Of a stretch of DNA of 64,000 nt, positions 1 through 11,755 are shown in pieces (the stretch's first letter is position 1; each line of letters opens with the position of its first letter). The notes under the pieces were generated by a model. It made no database searches. It saw only the letters and a program-made list of their open reading frames with translations, and was not told where the DNA came from. The position numbers and the translations under genes were made by a program. Origin of the DNA: Russula earlei (lineage: Eukaryota > Basidiomycota > Agaricomycetes > Russulales > Russulaceae); the NCBI GenBank assembly GCA_025769875.1, contig JAGFNK010000239.1:1-64000 (forward strand). The letters are read 5' to 3'.

Positions 1-3000
1 ATGTCACCGGACTAATCACCTCCGTGATTTCAAAGGGCCCATATCATTTTGGGCGTAGTTTCACTGTAGGATGTGTCGTTTTTAGGTTGGTGCTGTCGAG
101 CCATACCCTTTCTCCTTTCTGATAAGGTTGGAAACTACTTCTTCGCTTCCACATTAGGGAAGCGATCTTCATCGCTTCTTGTGCCTGTGATCTCGCTTCC
201 TGGATCCAGACTTTCCAATTGTCTATTCTTGGTATCTTGCTTCCCTGATTTGGCTGGTGTGCTTTGGGCGTAAAGCCCATCCATAAGAAGAAAGGGGATT
301 CTCTGGTTGTCTCTGAAACGTTAGAATTCATCGTGTATTGCACCAGAGGCAGCCAATCCACCCAATCATCTTGTTGGTGGTTGCAAAAGATTCTTAGCGA
401 TGTTTCCATCGTCTGATTTGTTCTTTCTGATTGTCCATCTGTCTGGGGATGGTAGGCAGTGCTGATATTCTGTTTGATATGCAGCTGGTCGCATAGTTCC
501 CTAATGAACTTGGAACTTATTAGTTTATCTCGATCAGATATGATCTTGCTTGGTACTCCCACAAATGGGAATATTCTGTCCTTGTAGAGCTGTGCTAGCT
601 CTTCTGCGTCCATTTCTTCTTTGCATGGAAGCAAGATGACGCCTTTAGTACAATCATGGTCAGTGACAATCAATATACTGTCGTATCCTTTCAACTTCGG
701 CAATTTGACCACAAAGTCCATGCTGACAGTCGAGAAGGGAGTAGCCCCTTCTTCCAGTGGAATGGGATACAAGGGAGGTTGATTTGGAGTGAGTGTTTGA
801 CTTGTTACTTTGGCAAATTGCGCATCCTTCCACATATCGATCGACAAAGCATCTTATGGTGGGCCACCAGTAGTATCGCATCATTCCCAGTAATGTTTTA
901 ACTTTTCCTGGGTGTCCTGCTGTGGGACTGTCATGATACTGTTCCAGTAATGTCCTGTGGGTTCCTTCGTCGCCTGTAACCACCAAGGCTTCATTCTTCC
1001 ACCATAAGTTATGTCGCTTCTCCAGTCAGTGTCTCTGTACCCAATCAAGTAACTTTAATCGGTGTCTTTCTTCCCCTTGTTGGTTCTTTATTTGTTCTTC
1101 CAATGCAGCAGTGTGCATTACTCGAATAAAAAGATGGTCAGGTAGCGTGACCACTTCTTCTTTATCCCCTTGTCCATCGTCAAGGTCCGGTCTCCTTGAC
1201 AGGGCATCTGCTTTATTCCTTGCCCCTGCCTGATGTTTCAATTCTAAGTTGAAGTCTGCCAAGAAGGTAATGTATCTTGCCACTCGACCATTTATTCACT
1301 GAGGGTGTCGGTAATGCAACAGGTTTGCATGGTCTGTATAAACCACCACCTTATGCTTTGCTCCCATGAGTAGGTGTCGCCAGTGTTTCAAGGCTCGCAC
1401 CATGGCTAAGAACTCTTTGTCCCATATGTCATAGTTCTTTTCTGCTTGTTTCAAGGCTGCTGAGAAGCAACCTATTGGCCTCCTCTTTCCTTGTTCGTCC
1501 TTCTGGAATAATACTGCTCCAATGGCATAATTGGACAGCGTCTACTTCCAGTTCAAAGGGTCACTCCTCATCAGGATGGAGCAGGATAGGGTCAGAAGAT
1601 ACTATCTGGATAAGTCGTTCCAGAGCATCTTTACATTCTTGGGTCCATTCAAATGGCACCCCTTTCTTTGTCAAGGCAATAATGGGTCGAGCGATCTGAC
1701 TGAATCCTCGAATGAAAGCCCTATTGTAACTGAGGACTCCCATGACTTTGTGCACTTTGTGTATGTCTTTGATTTCCCGAGGCCAGTCCAGTGATTCCTC
1801 AGACTTTGGAGGCCTCAATCTTCATCTTCACTTCGTCTATGTCCCATCCTAGCATGGTTAGTTTTCGCACCATGAACTGGCACTTCTGGGGTTTCAGGAA
1901 GTATGACTTCTTCTGCATCAGCATGAGTAGTTCGTTGACACATTGCTCATGGATTTCTAGTTGTTCAGGACTGTCCCCTGTGGCAATTCCAAAGTCATCC
2001 AAGTAGTTGACCGTGTATTCTGCCCATCGGTCCAGCCAGTCACCGAAGTCTCTTCTCATCAGCCTAGTAAAGAAGGCTGGTGCGTTCTTGAGCCCAAAAT
2101 ACATGACGTTGGGCAGGTAGGTTCCATATGGCATCTTGAAGGCTGCCTTCCAGCGATCTCCTTCTGCGAGTTGCACATTATTGTATCCCCATCGTATATC
2201 GAATTTGGAGAAGACCTTTTTCCCTCAGAGTCTTTCCACCTCTTGTTCCAGATGTGGTAAAGGTTCATTGTCTCGTCTGGTCCACTGATTTAGTCGTCGA
2301 TAGTCTACAATGATCCTCTTCTCCTTGCTGTCCTTCTTGCCAATGAAGAACACTGGAGATGTGTAGCTGGATGGACCTGGAGTGATGTATCGCTTCTCTA
2401 CTTCATCAGCTAGGAATTTCTTGAGGTATTCTTGCTCATCTCGTGTTAGGGGGTACACTTTGCAATTTAGTTCCTTTGGTGCATCAGGTAACAGCTCTAT
2501 CTGCATGTCTGGTTCCCTTGAGGGTGGGAACCTCTGGGACTTCTCTTCTGAGAAGACATCTGCAAAGCGGTGGAATTGCTTTGGAGCATTGGCAAGGGGA
2601 TCTTCTCCTTCCTGTGGTTTAATCGACTGCTGGGCCCACCTCTGAGCAATAGTCGTCTTTTGTAGGTAAATGGCTTCCCCTTTCTTCAATTGTCGGTTTT
2701 CATCTCTTGCTCGCTTTTGGAGTTTTGCGACATAGAGATCCAGGTACTTGTATCGAGCAGTCTCAATCTGTACCGTTCCTTCCATCAGCTGTCCTTTCTT
2801 CCAGTTGATGGTGGGGTCGAATTCATATAGGAAGGGATATCCCAGGATGACCCAATCCGTTCCTAAATCTGTGAGATAGAACCTTTGCAAGCTCCCCTTC
2901 TCCTTATATCGAACGCGAAGCCAGCAGTAATGGGTGAGTTCCCCTTGCTTATTCTGGGTTCCGTTGATGTTTCGTACTACCATGGGTTCATGTAGTTCTT

Positions 3001-3205
3001 GTTTCCCAATCTTCAGTCTTTTCCAAGCTGAGTGATCGATGAAGTTCTCTGTTGCTCCACTGTCCAGTAGAGCAGATTCCTCGGCCGTTGTGTGTGCAGT
3101 GATGAAGGTGAACGGAATATTCATAGCATTCAGTCTTCTAATGTACACTTGCAACACACTATTCTTCCTAAGCCAGGCCATCGACTTAGGTGTTCCTAAA
3201 AACCC
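1..3205 (-). pseudogene. pol: pol (PR-RT-RNaseH-integrase) of minus-strand gypsy relic
   Basis: Protease motif DSGATENFID lies near 3060. RT fingers (VDYRRLNQW) are near 2290 and the catalytic YLDD near 2010. RNase H with its tether domain follows at about 1820-1030. Integrase has an HHCC zinc domain (HDSPTAGHPG to CAIC) near 950-820 and a core with all three acidic residues (MDFV, SDRD, QSERTN). Stops are TGA at 2225-2227, 1561-1563, 1296-1298, 1026-1028 and 44-46, each at a likely arginine codon, and reading frames shift near 1803 and 800. Pol is in the -1 frame relative to gag. It reads off the window, so any C-terminal chromodomain is not visible. Confidence 0.88.
3196..3205 (-). promoter_or_regulatory. 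putative -1 frameshift site at gag stop
   Basis: On the minus strand gag ends GGT TTT TAG. The pol frame is -1 and reads GGG TTT TTA across the same bases. A five-T run allows the Phe tRNA to re-pair after slipping one base back. The plus-strand chromovirus has the same arrangement at 30433-30441. Function is inferred from position and shared design only. Confidence 0.55.
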
Positions 3206-5013
3206 TGTTCCATCAGTTCTTCCAACAAGTCCTCCTTCTGTTTGGTGGACATCTTCTTTATGGATGCCGAGGAGGAGCTCTTGTTATAGGTAGGAGGAGG
3301 AGATGTAGATCATCCGGAGACAGTGCTTTCATTTCCACTGTCCCCTGAGTCGTCCTCCTTCTCTGTTTCCAGAGCTTGAGCTTTCCCTTTGTCCCTTGAG
3401 TTACTTGATTTCTTCTTGACTCTGTCCTTGTCAGGACAGTTCTGACTGATATGTCCTGCTTTCTTGCAGATGAAGCATTTCCCTTCTGCTAGCAGTTTCT
3501 TCTTTTCCTCTGTCAGAGGAGGACGTCGCTTGGTCCTTGCTGCATCAGTGGATACTGAGTCCACTTCCATTGCATTTGGATCTCTTTGGTTTCGCCTTTT
3601 CCCAACCTGTAGGGATTTCATGCGATTTTCCCTGGTGGTCAACGATCCACCTCCAGATCCAATATTGGCTTTCATGAGCTGGTCCCTGGCCTGTTCTTCC
3701 CTAGCAGCATTGATCCATGCTCATAGATCATTGATGGCAGGTATATCTCTGACTGGTCGATTGTAGATTCGTCGCACCAACCAGGTGATTAGGCCAGCCT
3801 TGTAGGCTTCTACGGCTCCTGGTGAATTCTGGTCCCATCCTGCTTTACTGAGCAGAACAAGGAATTTGCTGGTATAGTCATCCAGCGATGCTGCTTTAGA
3901 CATGGACAATTGTTGTAGCTCCATGAAAGCATCTTCAGGCTCTGTGGTGTCTTTGAATTCTCTGAAGAAGTCATCCACAAATTTGGTCCAAAAGAGCATG
4001 TCAGTTGGATCTAGCTGCACTGGTGCATAAGGAGATGGTGGGTCCCCATTTCTTTTTGCTTCTACCAGGTTCGTTTGATTGACCACCCATTCATGTACTT
4101 TCTCTCCTTTGATGTAGGTGAGAGCTAGGGCTACTCGCTTCATTGGAATAGTCATGGTCGGGTTGTCGCTGTTGAGCAGATTCCATAGATTGAAATCCTG
4201 GACAAAGTACTTCGTCTTTTTCCTGTCTCCTTTAAAGACTTCAGGAGGGTCTCCTTTTAGAGATCCGTTGCCCCCATGGGGGCCTGGTGCCGGCTGAGGT
4301 GCCAGATTCGCCCCTGGTCCTACAGGAGGTGCTGCCGGTGGTCCCCCTGCTGGAGGGCCTCCTCCAGGTGGGCCTCCTCCTGGTACTGGTGGGCCTCCGG
4401 GTCCGAAGGGGACTCCTCCACCTCCAGGTGGTCCTCCTGCTCCAGGTGGACCACCTCCAGGGTTTACTACAATGGTGGGCCCTGCTCTTCCACCTGCTGT
4501 CTGGGTGGCAATGGTGGCTGTCTGCGTTGCTGCAATGGTAGCCATTTCGACTGATTCTTCTGGCTCTTCAACGATTGTTGGTTCAATGGGCGAGACGTGT
4601 ACTGTCTGCTCTAGTCTTTCAGCTAGCTCCAATACTTCTGGTGCTTCTGCTTTCTGATCTGTAGTTGGAGGGTCCGACTGTTCTGTTTCTCCACTTGATG
4701 ACTTTTGTATCAATGGAGCTGGGTCGTCTACTACTGGGCCTCTGGGTTCCCAATGAGTAGTATAAGGATCTGTCTTGGTTCCTAGACCTAGGACCTTATA
4801 TTCGTCGATGTCTTCGTCCTCTCCTGCATAGGGACGTCCTTTGTGGTAATCAACAAAGTACCACTGATCGTTGATGTATTCACAAGGAAGGTAGCTTCCT
4901 TTGTATCGGACCTCGTATCTGTTAGGCCCTTCCTGGTCTGCCCAACACCAGATGGCAGTTCCTTTGATTCCTGAGGGTAGATTCGTCCCTCTCTCTAGCT
5001 TTGAACCAACCAA
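3196..5013 (-). pseudogene. gag: gag of minus-strand gypsy relic
   Basis: Structural polyprotein that would form the retrotransposon particle. An acidic N-terminal part is followed by a Gly/Pro-rich linker (about 4270-4480), a retrotransposon gag core (about 3760-4250) and a CCHC zinc knuckle (CFICKKAGHISQNC, near 3430-3475). Two TGA codons interrupt the frame at 3721-3723 and 3310-3312; both sit where arginine is expected. The frame ends with TAG at 3196-3198, immediately after TTT. The upstream start is uncertain: the frame opens after a TAA and has no ATG near 5013. It is clearly decayed and not expected to make a full product. Confidence 0.85.
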
Positions 5014-5375
5014 ATTTGGTTCCTTGCTTTGATTTCTGGTTGAACTTTACACGTATGCTATGTTCTCCTTCGATTTCCAGTTTGTCCACTCGCCACTGCC
5101 TTTCCTAGGGAGTCGGGACTTGTCTGCCCTCTTACCACTGTCTATGCCAATGACAGTAGGGGTCTTTACAGAAGTATGCGTGTGTCCAACCGTGCTGCTC
5201 GTCGAGAGTCACATAGTACACCTTCTTCTTGTCGTGGAGAGGTCTGTATAGATTCTCCCCCTTGACTACTTCAGCGTAGGTTGCTGACCGTATGATGACT
5301 AGATCCTAGTCTTTAGGCTTCCTGCCTATTTCTGGTTCGCTTTCACAGCGATGTCTGTGATAGAAGCTCGACTTA

Positions 5376-5963
5376 TGTTAAGGCTCCAAAGTGCCTTAAA
5401 TAAGATCAATGGTCGCGTCTATAAACGCGTCCTACCAATGCAGATATGCTTGAGTCAAGCAAGCAGTACTTGTGGAGGGGAAGGAGTGTTAGATCCTTCT
5501 AGAGTATGACAACAAGATGAGAGGGGCTCTGCAGACGGGGTAGGAGTCAACTGTTTGGGATTGGCAAACTAAGTCGAGCTTAAGGCTCAACTGTTTCTAC
5601 TGGAGGCTTTATATAGCCCTACAGGGATAAGGTTCATACTACTGTAGTACTGGTTGGTGCTATAGAAGCAAAAGGCAGCTCATAGAAGCGAGGTTGCTTC
5701 TATGTAAACGATCTCGGTGCTGGAAGCATTAAGTGCTTCCCCAATCAAGGAATCGACGTACGTGATGGTACAGGAACATCTGGGACAGAAACAATGCTAC
5801 TCATTGCTTCTTCAGTACATCTTCTGAAAGATACGATCAATGCGCTCCAAAAGTGATATCAAGGAACATAAATGATCAAGATCTGACGCACGCATAATGC
5901 AAACCGTGCAGTCCATAGTTCAGGTGTTCCGGCATCTTCCGGACCCCAAACCACTTGGTAACA
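5376..5963 (-). repeat. LTR, family 1 (588 bp), 5' LTR of gypsy relic
   Basis: Begins TGTTAC and ends TAACA on the minus strand, with a TATA-like tatataaagcc inside. The same 588 bp unit recurs as solo copies at 18126-18713 and (opposite strand, 68 bp deletion) at 16018-16537. It is attached directly to gag leader sequence, so here it is the 5' LTR. Confidence 0.9.
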
Positions 5964-6981
5964 TCATGGTGCATGATGCACCAGAGTTGACTATCCAGCA
6001 ATACTGACTGGGCTGTATAGTGTGTGCTCGGAGAGCGAACGTGACATTTGGGTAGGAAGATGGGTCTGTGGCAATTGCGCTGAAGAGTTGAATGTCATCG
6101 CTGGTTGTCTCAGCAACTGCAACCTTTGCAGACGAGGAGGTTGCCACAGCAGTGGAGGCAGGTGTGGCTGCCTTTGCTTGCTCCTTCTTCAATTTTTGGC
6201 ATTCCTTTATGTCGTGGCCAGGGATATTGCAGTGAGTACAATGTTTAGTTTTATCCTTTTGCTTATTTTTTCCCTTTGCTTTCTTAGTGGCTTTGGCAAA
6301 GAATGCGGTGGCGCTTGTTCCAGAAGTGTTCATGTGGTTGTTGCTCTTCGTTGATGATTTGGGATTTGATGAAATCAGTGGAGATTTCGGAGACTTTAGT
6401 GGTGCAAAGGATGGTTTTAAGAGTGGCCATGGAGTCCAGGAGTGTTTGAAGGAGGATGTATGTGAGGAGCTTGTCCTCAATTGGGAAACCGAGTGTGGCA
6501 AGCGTTCACAAGCAGTGGAACAGTCTGTTGAGTTGGGGTTCAATGGGTTTGTCCTCAGACAGTGTGCCTCAGAATAACTCCTCTATGAGGTGAGTGATGC
6601 TTTGTTCACCAGTGCCTTCATAGCAGGCTGACAGCTTGTCCCAGCATTCTTTGGCTGTTTTGGCATCAAGGATGGAGTTCAGGGGCTCATTTTTTAGCAT
6701 TAGGCATATTTGAGTGTGTGCCTCATGGTCTTGGTAAAGCCAGTCTTTGGAGCCAGTGGGGTCGCTGCTTGGGTTGGGTTTGGTGTAGGTCCCATCGATA
6801 CTGTCCAGAGTTCTCGAGTTCTGAGAACTGTTCAGATGCGGAACTTCCAGAACTGTAACTCAGTCCCTTCATCATCAAGGAAATGCATGTCATAGTGGCG
6901 TGAGTTGGCCTTTGAGGTAGTTTTCATGGCTCCTGCAGAAGGGGCATTTCCACTGTTTGGTGGGGATGTACTGGTACTCAT
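5964..6981 (-). pseudogene. Ty1/copia gag-protease relic
   Basis: Starts with ATG at 6981-6979 (MSTSTSPPNSGNAPSAG), resembling the N-terminus of agaricomycete copia gag (UBN2-type) proteins, including a DLDDEGTELQFWKF-like block. Several stops and frame changes follow between about 6830 and 6550. A CCHC knuckle (CTHCNIPGHDIKEC) lies near 6210-6250 and a protease active-site-like WIVNSGAS near 5990. The frame is cut at 5963 by the family 1 LTR, so the gypsy element inserted into this older copia element. Protease, integrase and RT downstream are not in the window. Confidence 0.8.
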
Positions 6982-7019
6982 TTGCTATGATGTTTTGTTC
7001 TTAGTTCTGGGTGTATTTA

Positions 7020-7847
7020 TGTTATGAACCAAGGCCAAGCCCTGGCCGAGGATTGTCCTATTTTACTCAAGAAAGACCTCTCTCACTTTGCATTGCCGAC
7101 TCCCTTCCATTTTCTGGGCTATCCCTCCTGTGGTACAAGATATTGCTATTGCAAAGGCACTATAACACGACCAGGCACCCGTTTCCTAATCGGGTAATCA
7201 TCGCGTGGCAGCCACATGGCCACCCAGCCACGAAGGACCTGAAACAGCGGCACAAACTCTTAGAAACTGTTGCATAAATCATCTGATGTCATCAAGGCTC
7301 CAATGACATCATGGCTGACTGAGCGACTCCACAGTGACCTCATAGGCTCACTAAGCGCCCCACAGTGACATCATAATGATGTCATCGCTCCACAATGATC
7401 AGTAATGCGCTCAGTAAGCCTGAAATTGACACAAGCAAGTTTATGCCTCTGTAGTCCTATTGGATGGTACCAAAGAGTCTAGAATAGTCCCAGTGCTTTG
7501 TAATCGACCCTGTACACTGTATATAAGCCCCAATGAAACATGGCAGTCGTCAGACTGTCCATTTGTGATACTCTCATACTCCTGGGTACTCCCCTGCGAC
7601 CGCTCAGTTTAAAGACTTCCCTCGCCTCCAAGGTACTCTTCAACGACCGCCTTGTCTAAAAGCCCCTCGCTGCACTGGCCTCCAGTCTTTGCCTCTGCCT
7701 CTTGCAACACTTACCAGTCCCCATCTGGTACCTCCTCGTCGTTTGGCTTGTCCTCCTGTTCAACGCCGCCTTCGCCGCGTATCATCTGTTCTGACCCTTG
7801 CCCACCTGCTCCTGAGTCCTTAGTGATCAGCAGTACGTGTCTTGACA
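7020..7847 (+). repeat. solo LTR, family 2 (chromovirus LTR)
   Basis: 828 bp copy starting TGTTATGAACC and ending CTTGACA, the same family as the LTRs of the element at 25555-36067. Flanking five bases are ATTTA and GTTTA, a possible target duplication with one difference. Its R-U5 part matches the 5' LTR subtype at 25555 rather than the 3' LTR subtype. Confidence 0.88.
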
Positions 7848-8229
7848 GTTTAGATGTTGACTTGTTTTGTCTAGAGACACTCAGGTCTCATAATCTGTAG
7901 CGAATGCTCAGTCTTATTGTAGAAGACTATATTAAGGAGTGTTCTAACCTGTAGCAAATGCTAAAGGAGTAATTAGTTATGTGTGTGAAGTAAATGAGTG
8001 TGTGACTGACCTCAGTTTTATTGTAGAAGACTGAGGGATGAGAAAATTCCGTAAAACGAACTATATACATTTCCACTTGTCTGTCACACGCCATGTGAGC
8101 ACATGACTGACTTGTCACGCTGTGGCTGGCCACAACTCCAACAACATCAGCAACAGTTGAAACTGTTGACGATGTGGATATGACAGATGCTCAGGAGAAC
8201 ATATATTTCAAGGGTATACTTTTTCCAAT
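7848..8229. other. unassigned spacer
   Basis: AT-rich spacer between a solo LTR and a hAT relic. It holds two imperfect copies of a motif around attgtagaagact (near 7915 and 8022) but no recognisable gene. The first 14 bases match the bases right of 36067 except for C/T and A/G changes. Confidence 0.5.
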
Positions 8230-9890
8230 AATGGTGGACATCTGTGTAAACTCAAGTGCTTGTTGATTTAGGGAAGAAGAAAAGTGTGACCCTTGGCAAT
8301 CCACAAATGATTGATGCCGACAGCCTACTCATTGATGTGGATGTTCAGTTGGTCAATGACAATGTGACTATGTGTGAAGATAAGCGACAAGATGTCGATC
8401 ATTTCTTTCATCTCACCATTGTCAAACATGTGAATGGGAAGTCTAAAACGTTTCATGCATGCAAACTTTGCCCATGAGTTCTTGCATTTAATTCTGTCAC
8501 ATATATTGATGTGAGATGTATAGGGGCAACAAGAGCCTTGTTGACAAAGTCACAACATTACAATGCCATCTTGAAGCAGGTCATGCAGTATGTCACTTTC
8601 TTTTGCAACCTTTCTTAAATTTCTTAATTCTCATGTATTTAGGGCAAATATTGCAACTGGGCAAACAGTGCCAACTTCGTGTTTAAGCTTCCTGGGGACA
8701 TCAAAAGGCAGAAGGCAGGAGCAGAAGAAGCAACAAGCACACTGGAACATGACCTTAGAGAGAAGCCTCGTTCAGTGTTACACCATTTTCCTTTTACATT
8801 TACTTCTTACCTTTCATTATGGACTGCTTGCCTTCGTACGTCCCTTTACTTACTGGTCTTGTGATTTCTTACATCTTGTGATCCCTTCTGTGCTATCATG
8901 TGATCCATACATGTCCAGGTAACACTGCATTGCTGTTACTTTCCCTTTGTTTGGTTCTCCTTCCATTTATATTCACTTCTTGGTTTTGACTGTGCAATGC
9001 TGTGCACTTACTGTGCAGCACAGTTACTTGGTTCTGACTCATTCGTGGCCTCATTCCTATGACTCCTACTTATTATGACTCCTACTATACTAGTAGCACA
9101 GTCAAAGTGCAGCTATTGCTGCGCTTCTCCTGTATATATAAGCTCAGTACTTTGTGACCAAAGCCCTAAGCTTGGTCTCTTGTAGAATCCAACCCACTTC
9201 ACTCCTAATCCTCAAACCACATCCACCTCTCCATTTCATCAACTCTTCACACACACCAACTACCATCTACTCTACCTATCCCTTCCTTCCCTAAGAGTCT
9301 CTCTTCACTCCCCTGAGAAGAGCTCTCCTCCTTTAAGACCTACCTTCCTCTACTCTCTCTGTGTTGTTCAAGGTCCCCGACAGGCTTGAACACATATAGC
9401 TAGTGGAACCAGCCCTAGTCTATCCCATTACAAACTTACCCTAGCTTCTCAACGGACTGAGTTGTACTAGGAAGGGTCTATTGGCCATAACCTGTTTAGC
9501 ATAAAACACTTCGACCGCTGCAGGGATCCTTACTCTTTATACACGGGAACCGGCCCTGTTTCTTGAACACATCTCTACTATCAACTTGTCTTTGTGCTTG
9601 AGAACTGACATGGCTAGTTACCATGACATTCAGAGTGGGTTATCCCTTACTCAGACAAGCTGTTCTGCCATGCAGCAATAGAGTGGCTTGTGGCAACAGA
9701 TCAGGTATGGAATTCATTTTTCTGGTTTGATAATCTTTCCTCCTAGCCAATCCACACCCTTGAACATCCTAAGTTCGAGGAGATGATAGATGTTGCTTCT
9801 TGTGCAACAAATGTGGTGAAGATCCCAGGACAGAGAGCAACCCATGCAAAAATAATGTGCATGTTCAAGAACCACCTTACTGTCATGAAC
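8230..9890 (+). pseudogene. hAT transposase relic (BED finger region)
   Basis: N-terminal part of a hAT-type transposase. First exon (about 8240-8588) carries a BED-type zinc finger: CKLC near 8450 and HLEAGH near 8575. A 53 nt intron (8589-8641) leads to an exon reading NWANSANFVFKLPGD. The solo LTR at 8776-9628 interrupts this exon. Coding resumes after the LTR with PYSDKLFCHAAIEWL, then an intron (9705-9746) and HPKFEEMIDVASCATN. Homology stops near 9890 at a segment shared with 43728-43850. A TGA after CKLCP and the insertion make it non-functional. Assignment rests on the BED finger and on the typical PYSDKLF block that precedes the catalytic domain. Confidence 0.75.
8776..9628 (+). repeat. 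solo LTR, family 3, with TTCAG target duplication
   Basis: 853 bp, starts TGTTACACC and ends CATGACA. TTCAG occurs immediately on both sides (8771-8775, 9629-9633). A TATA-like tgtatatataag lies near 9130. It splits a hAT transposase exon. Confidence 0.93.
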
Positions 9891-10048
9891 CATTTCCCAG
9901 AGGGGGCCCTTGAAGGACCCTTCCTTAATAGAGGAAACCCAGCCTCTATGGTGCCACCCTGTTCGCATGGACAAAAGGGGTGAGCAGAGATGTCCACAAT
10001 ATTGTTGGATATACAATCTGTCATATAGATTAACCACTTCACTGTACC
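9891..10048. repeat. segment shared in inverse orientation with 43728-43850
   Basis: About 110 bp around 9895-10005 reappears reverse-complemented at 43728-43850 with few differences. Both read a short open frame including HPFCPCEQGGTIEAGF. No family recognised. Confidence 0.6.
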
Positions 10049-10901
10049 TGTCACAGTAACTAGCTGTGTCAGTTTGCAAGCGTAAAGGCAAGTCAATAGT
10101 TGAGATGTATTCAAGAAATGGGCTGGTTCCCATGTATAAAGAGTAAGGATCCCTGCAGCAGTCGAAGTGTTTTATGCTAAACAGGTTATGGCCAATAGAC
10201 CCTTCCTAGTACAACTTGGTCCGTTGAGAAGCTAGGGTAAGTTTGTAATGGGATAGACTAGGGCTGGTTCCACTAGTTATATGCGTTCAAGTCTGTCAGG
10301 GACCTTGAACAACGCAGAGAGAGGAAGGTATGTCTTAAAGGAGGAGAACTCTTCTCAGTAGAGTGAAGAGAGACTCTTAGGAGAGGAAAGGAGAGGCAAA
10401 GAGTAGATGGTGGATGGTGTGTGTGTGTGAAGAGTTGATGAAATGGAGAGGTGGATGTGGTTTGAGGATTAGGAGCGAAGTGGGTTGGATTCTACAAGAG
10501 ACCAAGCTTAGGGCTTTGGTCACAAAGTACTGAGCTTATATATACAGGAGAAGCGCAGCAATAGCTGCACTTTGACTGTGCTACTAGTATAGTAGGAGTC
10601 ATAATAAGTAGGAGTCATAGGAATGAGGCCACGAATGAGTCAGAACCAAGTAACTGTGCTGCACAGTAAGTGCACAGCATTGCACAGTCAAAACCAAGAA
10701 GTGAATATAAATGGAAGGAGAACCAAACAAAGGGAAAGTAACAGCAATCCAGTGTTACCTGGACGTGTATGGATCACATGATAACACAGAAGGGATCACA
10801 AGATGTAAGAGATCACAAGACCAGTAAGTAAAGGGACATACAAAAGCAAGCAGTCCATAGCGAAAGGTAAGAAGTAAACATAAAAGGAAAATGGTGTAAC
10901 A
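10049..10901 (-). repeat. LTR, family 3, probable 3' LTR
   Basis: Minus-strand copy, 853 bp. Flanks GTACC and TCACC do not match. The bases just right of it read, on the minus strand, as a purine-rich tract (GATGGGGGGTGA) directly before the LTR, as expected for a 3' LTR of an element whose body lies to the right. Confidence 0.82.
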
Positions 10902-11755
10902 TCACCCCCCATCAAGGCCCTTAGAAGTGAGAACAATGATGATAAGGCTGACCTACTTTCCTCCAAGGCTGGTCTGACTTCGCAGATCATACCCTTTTTG
11001 TTTGATAATCTCCTCTGATGGGATAGTTTGGTCAAATGTGCCCCAGTTCACTGTAATGAAAGCAGGATTTTCTGGAGTGACAGGAGGAGATTGGCGGGAG
11101 TCTGGGAGAGTTGGATGAGAAGGATGAGCCTGGGAGTCAGAAGGAGTCAGCAGAGGAAGACAAATCGAGTCGCATAAGTTCCTGTAGGCAACTACCATCT
11201 TCTTCATCTGAACTGTCTTGCCACCTGAGGTTGAGGGTAACCTGATTGAGAGTATTGGCAGGGGCAAGGGTTTGTCTGACTTCTTTAAGGTGGCCTTGAT
11301 GTTCGAGTATTTGGGCAAAGAGGAGGCATATGGTTTGTCTCCTTTTGAGGATCTCTGTTGTCCTGTACCTGTATGACTTGACTCCTGCTGTGAGGGAGGG
11401 GTCATTGTCATCCTCAATGGCCCTATTGACAAAGTTCATGTAAGGCTGGTCAGCGAGGAGCATGTCCCATTGCTCCTCATTGGGGACTGGGATGGGCAAA
11501 GCAGCGGGGATTGGTGTGAATACTCAAGAGAAGATGGGGGCTCCCTTGCCAAGGGTAGCGTGGATGAGGGGTTCCGGTCAAGTGTCCAACTCAACAAGAA
11601 ACCAGTTTGCCCTGTACATGGTTCCTCCAGGGTACTCAGGGACTGCGAAGTCAATGAGGGGGTAGTCAGAGGAGGGGATCCAGTCAGGGCTGGGTTGTGG
11701 AAGGTGAGGGGTGTCAAAGAATTTGGTGGCCTTGAATTGTTCGGCAAGGGAGAAT
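10902..11755 (-). other. internal 3' region of family 3 LTR element
   Basis: Minus-strand reading frames overlap in two or three frames (11747-11436, 11499-11137, 11432-10953). They could be one degraded protein ending NWGTFDQTIPSEEIIKQKG just before the purine tract. No retroviral motif is visible, so this may be a non-autonomous element. It is cut at 11756 by another LTR. Confidence 0.45.

Larger units (their letters stand above)
1..5963 (-). mobile_element. Ty3/gypsy retrotransposon relic, 3' end outside window
   Basis: Minus-strand element with its 5' LTR at 5376-5963, then gag and pol running leftwards to the window edge. Order on the minus strand is LTR, gag with CCHC knuckle, protease, reverse transcriptase, RNase H, integrase, the usual Ty3/gypsy order. 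The coding part is broken by seven in-frame TGA codons and two frameshifts (near 1803 and 800). The 3' LTR is not seen. The base pairs just outside the LTR (right flank tcatg) cannot be paired with a duplication because the other end is missing. The LTR landed in a copia gag-protease reading frame. Confidence 0.9.

Noticed and set aside
4276..4554. Forward Arg/Trp/Ser-rich frame
   Set aside because: Antisense of the Gly/Pro-rich linker of the minus-strand gag.
10049..10901. Solo LTR with its own duplication
   Set aside because: The flanks GTACC and TCACC differ and a purine tract precedes it, so a 3' LTR of a truncated element fits better.
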